From positions 1,550,001-1,614,000 of the forward strand of contig JAHGAU010000007.1 of NCBI GenBank assembly GCA_019925105.1: a DNA stretch of 64,000 nucleotides, read 5' to 3'. Both the position numbers and the translations under genes were made by a program. The DNA is from Niebla homalea. Taxonomy: Eukaryota > Ascomycota > Lecanoromycetes > Lecanorales > Ramalinaceae. The notes below the pieces were generated by a model. It did not search any database. It had not been told where the DNA came from and saw only the letters and a program-made list of their open reading frames with translations. Of the stretch, positions 11,501-22,398 are shown in pieces. Position 1 is the stretch's first letter. The number at the start of each line of letters is the position of its first letter.

Positions 11501-14500
11501 CTTACATCCTTCTACCGGGTTCGAACGAAGACGAGTATAGCTTTGCCCATGACCGGTACGTGAAGGGCTCAGCTTCCTTGAGAGAATGCCAAGACGTCCA
11601 AAAGATGCATTATATCATCGCGCAAACCATGATGAAGTATCAGGACCTGGACGCTGGCACGCAATACGCTCGAGCACAGCATGTGACAAAAGCTGCTCGT
11701 GTCATTCGGTCAAGGGTAAGGCAAAGAAGGCCCTACCGAGACTTGCTACTGCAGGCTGCCACGAAAGCCATCGAGTCTGGTGCCCGGCCTACCGCACTAC
11801 AATATCGAGAGATATGCTTGATGCTTCTGCAGCAAAATCCATGGGCTGCTGGGTCCTTGGATGTCGACTATCATGAGACCCTCGCCCTCTATGGAGAGAC
11901 GGCGGAGCTGTACTGGCATCAAGGTCGGGTACTTGAGTCTCAGAAGCTCCTCGATGCCATCTTCTCGAATGCAAGTGATGGAGAACAAAAGACACACGCT
12001 TGGATCATCCAGTCCAAACTTTTGGCTCAAAGTGGCAACATCGCGGGGGCACTTGATGCGCTGAGGACGTCCCTGGTCGAGCTCGGGCTTAGCGCTTGTA
12101 CTGAGAGGCCTACATGGGAATCCTGCGACCGAGAGTATCGCGAAGTCAAGAAATCTTTTGAGCGAACGAATCTCACCGAGTTGGCGAATCGTCCGGTCGC
12201 TACTGACCCGAGGAGACTGGCTTTTGGCTCAGTCATGATGGAAGCAATAAGTGCGGCTTTCTGGAGTGATACTGTCTTGGTAAGTTTAGCCCGTGCAACT
12301 TCCTTGATCGACTTCTTCGAGCTTGCTGATTCATCATTATCCAGTTCTACCAAATGTGCACGCAGGCAGCCAAAAAGCTCCTGACATTCGACAAGATGTT
12401 CCCGCAAATGGGACTTGCCTTGTCTTACTTCAGTGTCATCTGCATTGGTCGTCATGGTGACATTGATTTTGCCAACCAGCTATATGAGGCATCTAAGCAT
12501 TTGCTTGACCTCCATGGCGATTGCTATGTCGTTGGTAGGGGCCTTGCAGTGTCAACACTGTTCGTTGGCCATATCGTCATGCCATTAAGGGACACGTATG
12601 ATTATTACTACGCCGCAATCGAGCAGTCGTTGGTGTCTGGTGACAAGCATCAAATGCTCTTGAGTGTTGGCGGAGTAGCTTCGACGAAGTTCTATTGCGG
12701 TGAACATCTCGCAGAAGTCGAGAATTATTGCTCAAATGCTCCAGAGGACTTCCCTTTCTGGGAGCAAGATTTGAGAGGTGGTCCCGTTCTGATGGGATGC
12801 CGACAAGCTGCTCGTGCGCTGCAAGGCAAGACCTGGACCGACGACCCGGATAATATCATGACTGATGACAATCACTCGACAAGCGATTACCTTGCTCTTG
12901 TGGCCACCAACAGCTCCAGCGCAGACCGCCCACGCGTAATTTACGGATCCTTCATGCTGCTCATTCTCTACATCTTCGGTCATTACGACAAGGCCATGCA
13001 GATCAACAATGAGATTGTCCCGCAAATGAACTGCTTATGGAGCTGGAGAACCACGAGGCTTGTCTACTTCTACGCATCTCTTGCCATCATTGCACGACTT
13101 CGGGAGGACCCGCGGCTCAAAAAACAGCAGAACGATCTACTGGACGTTGTGGAAAAGTACAAGGCTCAGATCGTGGAATGGCAAAGCTGCTGTGACGCCA
13201 ACTACCTCATGTGGTCATTACTGATCGAAGCCGAGATGAGCGAGATTCGAGGCGATCTTCAGACATCGACCCAAGCTTACGAATCGGCCATCGATCATGC
13301 CCAGCTCTATGATCTCAATTTTGAGCTTGCTCTCGCACTCGAAAGCCAGGGAGGATTCTTCATGCGTCGAGGCGCCAGGAGAGCCGCTGTTGCGATGCTG
13401 AAAGATGCCATGGCGGTCTACTCTCGCATTGGAGCAGCTGGAAAGGTGGAGCAAATGGCTACAAAGCACGAGTTCCTGCTCAGTAGCTTCATCGGCGGGC
13501 AAACGCAAGATACGGCCGTGCAGACAATGGTCAACGCTCGAGACCTTGATCATCATGGCATTGATGCAATCGAGGACAACCAGCACGAGACAGATCATTC
13601 GCCAAATCATACCCACGAGAATGGCCATCACGTCTGGGACGGCTCTGGCAATACTCGTCCTGGCGTTGAGAGGGAGCATTCGACCACGGACCTGGGGCTT
13701 GACATCCTAGACCTGACCAGTATCCTAAAGTTCAATCAAGCCATCTCGTCCGAGTTGGACATTGACAAATTGTTGATCAAAATGACCGAAATCATACTGT
13801 CATCAGCAGGGTCGCAGGCCAGTCTTCTTCGCATCGTGACCGAGAGCGAGGGACAATGGTGCGTTGCCGCCAGTGGGAATGGGGACAGTATCTCTGCATC
13901 GGTAAGTGTACCCTTCGCTGTGCGAAATGTAGTTGCTGAATCGAACGAGCAGCCTTTTCCCCTCAACGACGTCACAGATGAAACGCAAAAGCAAGTCATA
14001 CTCTACACAACGCGCTTCAAAGAGGACGTGTTTGTACATGACATTGGAAATGATGATAGGTTTCTCAATACGACATTGCCTCGATCTGTGCTAAGCCTGC
14101 CAATATTCCAAGGCAAACAGATGCTTGGAGTACTTTACCTGGTAAGCAACCCATGTGGGAGGATCGAGGCCCTTATTACAGCTTGACAGCATGCGCCATA
14201 CTGTCTGAAGCTTGTGCTAATTGGTCGGTAGGAAGGAGCACCACACTCATTCACAGACAGAACAGCCAGTGTACTGCAGCTCTTTTGCAACCAAATCTCA
14301 ATATCAATAGCGAATGCCCTACTCTTCCAACGTGTTGCTAAAGTTTCGGCTGCCAATGCTAGCATGATTGGCTCACAAAAGCGTGCTCTCGCTCAGGCGA
14401 GAGAGGCAGAAGGCAAAGCCAAGAGAGCCGAGGCCGAAGCAGTTGAGAATGTGCGATTGAAAGAGGAGGCCGCAAGGGTCAAGTCTATCTTCCTGGCAAA

Positions 14501-16123
14501 TGTCTCGCATGAGCTTCGGACACCGCTGAATGGTGTCATTGGTATGAGCGAGCTGCTCAAGGGTACCAATCTGAATCCGGAGCAGAATGGCTACGCCGAT
14601 AGTATCCGCGTTTGTGCAGGTAAGAAGGGGTAATCTCACGTCCTTATGATGGGAGGCTAATTTTTCCAGACACCCTGCTGACTGTCATCAACGATATACT
14701 CGACTTTTCGAAGCTTGAGGCTGGCAAGATGAAGCTTTTCAGTGTGCCTCTGAACCTCAAAAACACAATCAATGAAGTCGTCCGGGCGCTTTCATTCACC
14801 AATCTGAAAAAGGGACTACAAACGATCGAGGACCTTCAGCTTGATCCTCAATTATTGGTCATGGGTGATCCCGTCCGACTGCACCAAATCTTCATGAACC
14901 TCCTAAGCAACAGCTACAAGTTCACCTCCGAAGGCTCCGTCACCATAAGTGCACGCACAATCTTGGAGGATAAGGAGGGTATCGAGGTCACCTGCGCTGT
15001 GGCCGACACCGGTATTGGCATATCCCAGGAGCAGGTCAGCCGGCTCTTCAAGCCCTTCTCACAAGCCGACAGCAGCACGCAGCGCTCTTACGGTGGTAGC
15101 GGTCTTGGCCTGTCCATTTGTAAAGCATTGATCAACGTGCTCAATGGCAAGATCTCCCTCGAATCACAACTTGGCAAGGGCACCACTGTCTCCTTCACCG
15201 TCCGATTCCCCAAGGCCCCCAAATTCACCACAATCAATGACCTCACCATCGCCAACGGCACCCCCAGTCCGGATGGGCAGCAAGACTCCACCGCTACCTG
15301 GTCCTCGGACGGGTCCTACAAACCCTACAACCCCGCCGAAGTCGTTGCCGGAGGAGCAGGACGGACCGGCATACCTACCCCTCACATCGACCTCTCCCTC
15401 ATCCCTCGCGCCAGACTCCGCGTCTGCATCGCCGAAGACAACCCCATCAACCAAAGGATCGCCGTCTCCTTCGTCACGAAACTCGGCTTCCACTCCGCCG
15501 CCTACGCCGACGGCCTCCAAGCCGTCGAAGCCCTCCGCCATGCCTCCGCCTCCCAGAACCCGTTCCACTTGGTACTGATGGACTGCCAGATGCCCGTCCT
15601 GGACGGCTACGATGCCACCCGCTTGATCCGCCAGGACGAGGATGAGGATGTGCGAAAAGTTTTGATTGTCGCCATGACCGCGAGTGCCATCCGCGGCGAT
15701 CGGGAGAAATGTTTGGAGGCCGGGATGAACGATTATCTCGCGAAACCGGTGCGCGCGGCCGTGTTGAAGGAGATGTTGGAGGGTTACCTCAACCAACCAA
15801 ATCATAACATCAAGGATCTGCAGAAGGAAGCCGGGAAGGCTGTAGGGAAGGCATTGAAGGAGGCAGATGTTAATGGGGCTAATGGGGCGGAAGGGAATGG
15901 TATTGGTGGAGCAGGTGGTGGTACCACTGGTGTTGGAGCCAGTGGAGGGGGAGGCACGAATGGTCTTGCGGAAGATACTAAAGTTACTGTTTCGGCGGCC
16001 GCCGCGGCAGCAGCGGCGGCAGGCAAGAGGAGCAATGGGGCGACACCGACGAGACCGACTTTCAAGGAGCGAATGAGCAGTCGGAATGATATTCACTTTG
16101 GGAGTCCGTCCAAGGGGGAATGA
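8521..16123 (+). CDS. Group X hybrid histidine kinase (Mak2/Mak3/Chk1-like)
   Basis: Six exons (8521-8643, 8703-10883, 10933-12279, 12345-14141, 14232-14619, 14670-16123) splice in phase to about 2429 residues; an in-frame ATG at 8485 would add 12. Order of domains: a protein-kinase-like domain (about 60-350) with HGELRADAF in place of HRD and NFGSG in place of DFG, so probably a pseudokinase; a large STAND/AAA-type NTPase with Walker [10 protein letters not shown] near 578; a long helical repeat region; a GAF domain (about 1670-1845); HisKA with the phospho-accepting His in [12 protein letters not shown] (about His1909); HATPase_c with N box near 2021, DTGIG near 2057 and GGSGLGL; and a receiver domain with the acceptor Asp in [12 protein letters not shown] (about Asp2250) and the conserved Lys in YLAKPV. 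This is the fungal group X layout. Relatives in S. pombe and Candida signal oxidative stress through a phosphorelay. The tail after the receiver is Gly/Ala-rich with an alanine run. Confidence 0.96.
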
Positions 16124-16737
16124 TGCCTCGGAAATGGGCGGCGTCGTTGCACCCGGTGTACCACCACACATATTAAGTCATGAGCATCGCAAAGGTTATC
16201 GAATAATCATAGCGCTGGAGTTTGATTGGACGTGACGAGCCTCGCCCTCGAGGAAGAGAGGGACAGGCTTGGCCGATCATTGGGATAGGAGCATTATATA
16301 TTCCACGGATACCCACATCAATAGAGGTCTAACGTGGCACTACCATTACTTCAATCAATGAATTATTATCTATTCTGGGCTTATAACGTTCCTCATAGTC
16401 TTAGGCAGGAGCATAGATACGCGTTTCGCTTCCCCGATGACACGAATGACTCGTTCAGACCCTTCCTCTCGATAAGAAACTTCCAGCAGCAGCAGTGCGA
16501 CTAGAGGGAAAACCACACCAAACATCTCCTTACTGCACTACCCACACAGGGGGAGAAAACGTATAGATATAGCATACTACCTATCCCGCCCCCACCTGAA
16601 AGTCTTTCGTTCTGTTGCTGGGCAAAACAACCAACCAACCAATACGCCTCACACATAACACAGCCGCAGCGCCAGCGCGCAGAATGGTACCAAACGGTCC
16701 AGCTTACTGCACAGTTGTGTATGATATAATGTTATAC

Positions 16738-17075
16738 TTCCCGGGGTTTTTTGTTGGGTGGGGGGGGGATTGAAAGCGCGCCACATTGTCTCCAGCGAAA
16801 CGGTGATGGTGGTGACTGCGCGATTTGATGGCATCGATGCGGGGTAGCTGGTAGCTAAGGGATTATCAAAGGGGAGAGGGGGTGCAGCGTAGAGAAAGGT
16901 TTTTTTGTTGGGGTTGTGGGTTTGACGGGGGTTTTTGTGTGCGCCTGTGTGTGCCACCACCGCCACCGGCGGGAGAAGTGCGCGGTAAGCAAGTAAGCAC
17001 GCAAGCAAGGAGGGGGAGGAGTGAGGGTTCGATGATTGAGGGGGGAGGCCGGCGGTGGGGAAGCCCGGGGGGGTC
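16738..17075 (+). repeat. G-tract-rich stretch with quadruplex potential
   Basis: Repeated runs of three to nine G with short spacers occur on the plus strand (for example at 16751-16769 and 17040-17070). The sequence meets the simple pattern for G-quadruplex formation, but no function is shown. Confidence 0.4.
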
Positions 17076-17296
17076 TGGGTTCCCTTTGCCTTTCTTTTTT
17101 CTTTTCTTTTTGGGGCCATGTTGATGCTCTTGGATAAGGGGAAAGGACGTTCGGGTGAAAAGGGTGGGGGGAAGGAGGAGGACGCGTGTCTGAGAGGCAG
17201 TGTGGCAGGGCTGTGGTGCGAGGTAGGTAGGTGGGTAGTTCTTCTACGATGGCTAAGCGTGGTGTTCATTTTGCGTAGAATGTTGGGTATCTGGAG

Positions 17297-17318
17297 GAGG
17301 AGGAGGAGGAGGATGTTT
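17297..17318 (+). repeat. GGA trinucleotide microsatellite
   Basis: About seven perfect GGA/GAG units in a row within the G-rich intergenic region. Confidence 0.7.
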
Positions 17319-18617
17319 CTCAGAAAAGTCATTGGGATTGAGCCAGAGGAGGGTCAGTGGACTGGTGATTTGATGTGAGTTGGGGTATGCCGGGGTGAGA
17401 AGGGGGATTGAAAGGTGATTGATTAAATCGTGGTACTTGGAGAATCAAAATGACATGATGGTTTGGATGTGAAGTTAGGATGTTAGCGAGAAGGAAAATC
17501 TGGAAAGGGGGAGATGTTTCCGCAATTCATTGATACTTGTTCTCCCATTCAAGTCGACTTTGATTCCAGGTCCATAAACACGCTAGATAATTCCGACGAC
17601 TCAGAGTAAGATTTTTTGTGAACAGCCTGTGTTTTCTTGGATATGTGAATAAGAGCAGATCAGGCATTTATGCCATGAAGTTGTACAATCCTAGTTGTAT
17701 GTCCTCAAGGAGGTAAGAGCCGTCTCATAGAGACCTTAAGAAAGATGTATCACGTTGTGAGGTAATTCCGCATGCTGTTGTGTGCCAGCAAGAAAGGGTT
17801 TCATTACGTTATACTCAATGCTGGTCTCAAACGTGTAGGACTTCTATCTGGCATTGTCAATGGGAATGCTAAATCAGCTGAAGAGCAGCAATGGACTGTG
17901 CCCTTTTTCCGCATATGTGATATTTTAGGATGATAATTGAGATATGTTTGGAACGCACTTAGCCAAGCTAGAGGTCTATGTAATCTTTAGGCGGGCCATC
18001 CTAAACGCTCTTAGTAGCCCGGGCCAGGCCTCTCCTATACGCTCTGCTTACGTGCCACTCGACCCATAGAAGACCATAGACTCATAACATTCTTCTGATT
18101 GCGGCTTCTATGAGCATTTCCCTTCCGGATGATCATCTAAGACCCTTTTGGACATCCACTTTCAACAGGGGAACCGCTGGATGTCACGAAAAGCTCGCAC
18201 AGCTGATTCAGTCTGGTTGAGTCCTCGACTGGATGGAAATACTCTGGCTCACTTTCGATCTCCGGTGGTTAGCCAATGCACAGGGGCTTTCTCGCGATTT
18301 CTGCTGCTCTACTCCACCCGCGAAGGCGCACTTCTCGCTTTAACATAGACCCTCTAAGTCCTGCAGAACAGACAGGGTTAATATGGGTGCGTATCAGGCT
18401 GTTGAAGATGTCGTATTGTCAGTAAGGGGTGATTGAAACTTTCGATGCTATCTGCCATATCATACTTGTAATACTTTCGACCGCTATCACCGTCTGAGTG
18501 CGAGGACCAACTGGGCTGCAGTTTCAAGTCTTCTCGCAAGCCACTGTCTCGATCTTCGTTACAGTCGTTGCAAACCTCGTTGAGTTCGAATCTTTTCCAT
18601 TCTGATCTTGAACCATT

Positions 18618-19500
18618 TTATGCAAGGTGAGATATCTCCAACCTATGATAGATTATAGCGGCGCAGATAGTTCGCTCCGAAGACTTCCGAATGGCTTCCC
18701 AACATAATTCTCCACCCTGCCCATAATCAGCGAGGGAACGCAGGGCCCGACTTTCCCATTTTCCCCATCGCGGTGCCTTCACACCTCTCCAGATGTTCAC
18801 GCGGGGAAACAAAGCAATGCTATGTCGAAGAAAAGCTCTTGCAGGCCAGAATCTAGTCCTCCTGGCATGATTTCACTCAATGTCTCAAGTATTCCGGACA
18901 AGGCTCTAAGGATATCACCTTCATAACTTATCCTGCAGACAAGATTGGTCCATATGCCGATATTCGGCCATTGGCTTCCAGGATGAGAGATTCTCGATTC
19001 AATCCTATTTGAGACTCCGCCAACGTCTCGGTCTCCGGGAAATCTCTCGCCACCTTCACTCGAGCCAAATTTCTGAAAGCGAGATTTCGCTGGGACAGGA
19101 TAGTCTCTCGAAGAGTCCACACTCTTACATCGTAGACGAGGTCCTTGCTAGATCTGCGTCCCACGCGGTTGATGGTCATCTGATCATGATGGAAGGGAAA
19201 GATATCTTGTTGAAGATTTGGCGATTTTGAGGAATGCAGAACCCCTTGTAAGCCCGACTCGGCTTCTGGTCCGTCTGCGGCACATAGAGTGAAGTAAGCA
19301 TTTGAATATACAGCAGCCATACTATTGATCTGGGATGCGATGTGCACTGGATCATCCTGCACTGTACATAGCCGATCGACCCTTGCTTAGCTTTAGGGGA
19401 TGACCATGTCACTCAATCAAATTATTGAAGTAAACGGCCAAAACTTCCTGGAACGTCAAATCATGAATAGTAACTACTGGTGTGAGAGGTTTCCAATTAC
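18618..19500 (-). pseudogene. Decayed HET-domain gene
   Basis: Minus-strand fragments in several frames line up with a HET (heterokaryon incompatibility) protein. From the 5' side: a short piece ending at an in-frame stop (LTPVVTIHDLTF), then the HET core VDRLCTVQDDP followed by MAAVYSNAYFTLCAADG and the motif VWTLRETILSQRNLAF, then in another frame IGIWTNLVCRISYEGDIL, and in a third APRWGKWESRALRSL, matching the usual C-terminal WxxxVxxYS and PSWSW regions. At least two frameshifts (near 18960-18990 and near 18800) and a missing N-terminal half show that it no longer encodes a full protein. It lies just downstream, on the same strand, of an intact HET gene, so an older tandem or dispersed duplication is plausible. 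The exact boundaries are uncertain. Confidence 0.7.
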
Positions 19501-19627
19501 AGAAACACTCAGAGCAAAGCATCAAGTTCCGTGGCCTATATTCCCCTCATGAATCGTTGGCACCTCCACTTCACACCTTTAGAGGGAGAAGATATTGGCA
19601 TTGCCGTAGACGGCGATCGTGCTGACA

Positions 19628-21745
19628 TCACACGATCGTGAACTCGACCGTCTCCACAGCTCTCGTTTGCGCTAGCTGCTGGATCAAGCCGATGTCCTCG
19701 GTGTCGAAATGAGCGGCCCGAGTGAATTCCATAAACCTGTTGTTCGAAGGTGCCAAGAGCAACCCTTCCAGCTTATTGCCCAGGGGCATACGCACAGGCA
19801 TGCAGTAGACCTGTAACTCTCTGTCTGGTTCTATGTCAAAATTCACCGCCATAGTCCCTATGCACTTGTTGGTCTCGTCCACAACATCAAAGCCTTTTCG
19901 CACATCAGACCTATCTTGGAGGTTTATCCGTTTGAGCTGCCCTTTGACTGAAAGGATTCCTTGTTGCACTTGCCCTGTTGGATTGCTATCATTGACAAGC
20001 ACAGTTCTTACCTGCATGATCTCGATGTATGATGGCTCGAAGTTGACTGGACACGTGATTCTAGCGTCTAGTGATAGCCAAGACCAAGAAGGAGCTCGAT
20101 AGATGGGAGGTCTCATGGCCGGCCGGCCGTTCATTTGCAGACCTCCACTCACTTGCCACATGAATTGCTCCGTCAAGAAGCCGTTGTCGAACAGGCCAGC
20201 CACGTAGGGACTGTTACTAAGACTTCGAAATTCATCCGCTACACCGGACAGCGCAATCATCTTGTCACTGGCAAAGGTCAGGCTGCAATTCATGTAGACT
20301 GTGATGATCTTTTGCCAGCTCCTAAGGAAAGAAGCTATCCCTTGTTGGTTGTCGTTCGATACGTGCTGAGAGATGACTTTGAAGTCGCTGTCTAGAAGTC
20401 GGTGAAATGAGTCGGGTACACCTCCTGGAAAAGTCTCGCACGCTTCCAAGTCATGGCACTCGAAGAAAAGGGACTGGCGTCCGAAGTGAAGGTTACGCCG
20501 GGCCAAGAAACGCTCTTGGACTACCCATGCTCTCCTATTCAAGGGTGCTCTACTGACTCCATCAGCCCAGATATCGCTCGAAAAGAAGCGGCAGGCGCCT
20601 TTGGGCATATCCGCCTTCCAGTCCACTAATACGAGACCACTGGAGACCAGTGACGGACTTCTGTCGAAGAAAAGGCCACACGATGAGTCAATAGCCCCTG
20701 TTGCGGCGATGTTGAGCCAGGCGTACTTGTAAATGTGACGCATTTCTGCACTCTCGTTCTGCCAGTCCTCAGCGGAGTCTTGAATTATGCACAATGAATC
20801 GATCCAAAGATAGTCACAATGAAACCAGGTTGCTGTAATGGTGATCGCGTTTTTAAATGTCTCGGGGAGTTCCGACATCGCGATCGACTCTTTGAGTTGT
20901 TCAATATTACTTTTCGTAAGCTTCAGGAATGGCCGAGAGCCCCAGCAATGGCTTAAGCTTATGTATCTCAGGGATGATGGTTTGCTTGTGTCTTCCACGA
21001 GGCTTACAGAATCTCCTCCGCTTCTTATGCCGTCTACCCTGATTAAGCGCGTTGGCGACCAATTTTGAGGAGTATTTAAGGCATTGCACTTGTTGTGCTC
21101 CGCTGTACAGGTCGAAAGCCATCGGTTCGCAAGTTCGCGATTGGCCCGGGACTGTGAGTTTTGCTTGATTTGATGGCCATCAATGACCGTCTGATTAAAA
21201 TCTGCAGGGGGCTTAGGGTCACAATGATTTGACAGTGTTTCCAAACCACAGGAATGAAAAGCGCCCGTATACCAACCTTCTGCTGGAAGAAATTGAAATC
21301 TCTTGATGCCCCAAACAACACCCTTACGCCCTACAGCCAGGGGGATTCGAAAATGATGGAACCATATCTCAAAGGCGTTTCCGTCTGATTTCATAGAGGG
21401 TGGATATATCTCAGCAAACAACCGTAAAACATCAGAAGGCCGATGATTCTGTGTTTCCTTGTCAATCTTACTTCGTACTAGGCCACAGAGATGACAGCCT
21501 CGGTCTGTAGCAGTTCGAAATGAGGATAGGTAGTAGTAATGCTTGTAAGGTTTTTGGAAATCTTTGCTTCCTGAAAATAGATCGCGACAGGCATGACACA
21601 ATGTGGAGGCGGAATCAAGGTTTGGCTCCTTGAATGGCTCAGCACAGCTCTTGTCATGCCATTCTGACGCGTCGTACTTTTCGATTGACTCGGCTTCGTC
21701 CACCTGCATCAGGGAGTCGTTGTCAGAGCCGTCTGACTCCATCAT
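19628..21745 (-). CDS. HET-domain (heterokaryon incompatibility) protein
   Basis: One intron-free open frame of 705 residues. The N-terminus has two CxxC pairs (LCHACRDLF and HLCGLV) of the kind often seen before a HET domain. The HET domain follows with its three hallmark blocks: SLSHCWG (about 265), YLWIDSLCIIQD (about 315) with ESAEMRHIYKYAWLNIAATGA, and RRAWVVQERFLARRNLHF (about 405). The C-terminal third includes the PSWSWLSLD motif. HET proteins trigger cell death when genetically different hyphae fuse and act downstream of recognition partners. Here a decayed HET gene lies on one side and a NACHT-type gene on the other, all on the minus strand, which fits an incompatibility locus. The frame is intact, so it may be functional. 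The partner and allelic behaviour are unknown. Confidence 0.93.
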   Translation of the reverse strand: MMESDGSDNDSLMQVDEAESIEKYDASEWHDKSCAEPFKEPNLDSASTLCHACRDLFSGSKDFQKPYKHYYYLSSFRTATDRGCHLCGLVRSKIDKETQNHRPSDVLRLFAEIYPPSMKSDGNAFEIWFHHFRIPLAVGRKGVVWGIKRFQFLPAEGWYTGAFHSCGLETLSNHCDPKPPADFNQTVIDGHQIKQNSQSRANRELANRWLSTCTAEHNKCNALNTPQNWSPTRLIRVDGIRSGGDSVSLVEDTSKPSSLRYISLSHCWGSRPFLKLTKSNIEQLKESIAMSELPETFKNAITITATWFHCDYLWIDSLCIIQDSAEDWQNESAEMRHIYKYAWLNIAATGAIDSSCGLFFDRSPSLVSSGLVLVDWKADMPKGACRFFSSDIWADGVSRAPLNRRAWVVQERFLARRNLHFGRQSLFFECHDLEACETFPGGVPDSFHRLLDSDFKVISQHVSNDNQQGIASFLRSWQKIITVYMNCSLTFASDKMIALSGVADEFRSLSNSPYVAGLFDNGFLTEQFMWQVSGGLQMNGRPAMRPPIYRAPSWSWLSLDARITCPVNFEPSYIEIMQVRTVLVNDSNPTGQVQQGILSVKGQLKRINLQDRSDVRKGFDVVDETNKCIGTMAVNFDIEPDRELQVYCMPVRMPLGNKLEGLLLAPSNNRFMEFTRAAHFDTEDIGLIQQLAQTRAVETVEFTIV

Positions 21746-22398
21746 TTATCGAGATGATAAGCAGCTCACTTAAAACAGTAATGTCAAAAAACAGGGATAT
21801 CCTTTGATAGGAGTCGGACACCTGGATAGTGTGGCTCCTCACAAGATAGACAATGCTTTTGAGGTAGAGGACCTGGAGGTCGCTAGAGGAGAATCGTCAT
21901 ATTGCGCCTTAAACTTCAGAGCCTTGGCACAAAGTCAGGTAATACATTCAGGAAGTCTAGAATGGCATCATTGATGTGGACGTTCACTACATGCTCCTGA
22001 TAAAGCTCTCCTCCATTGGGTCTGACTATTGTCTGATTCCTTGCGATCTATGTAACATCGAGTTTTCTGAAAAAGGCTATTCGCGACTGCCAGGGCATCA
22101 CAAAGTTGCTCACGTGGACGTATTTCCTTGAGTACAGCGAGCTCCAACACAGGAGGCCACATCGTAAAAGCCAAGCCATGACTCCGGCCAGCTATTTGGC
22201 TTACACAATTGGTCTTAGTACGTCCGATGACTACGATTGGTTAATTTGTGAATCTGAACACCCTAGGGTTTCCTCGTTCTCTCTTGACTTGCATCGAGAC
22301 CCTGTCCTCATTACTCATTCGTAGTATTGAAGTTTGGGTCTCAAATTAATGTATGTGAGGGCTGAATATAGGGGCCTGTCATATTCTCTAGCACCAAT
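21746..22398. other. Intergenic between HET gene and NACHT gene
   Basis: No gene assigned. A small minus-strand frame at about 21968-22174 has no recognisable motif. This stretch should hold the HET gene promoter and the 3' end of the NACHT gene. Confidence 0.5.

Larger units (their letters stand above)
16124..18617. other. Long G-rich intergenic region
   Basis: About 2.5 kb without a supportable gene. The first part is the kinase 3' UTR. From about 16740 to 17330 the plus strand is very rich in G runs, which leaves a long open frame on the minus strand (16649-17332) with Pro/Ser-rich low complexity that I take to be a composition artefact. The rest (17.4-18.6 kb) shows no motif in any frame. 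Confidence 0.55.

Noticed and set aside
16649..17332. 227-codon open frame on the minus strand
   Set aside because: Low-complexity Pro/Ser/Leu sequence that follows from G runs on the other strand; no motif, and it lies in a gene-free flank.
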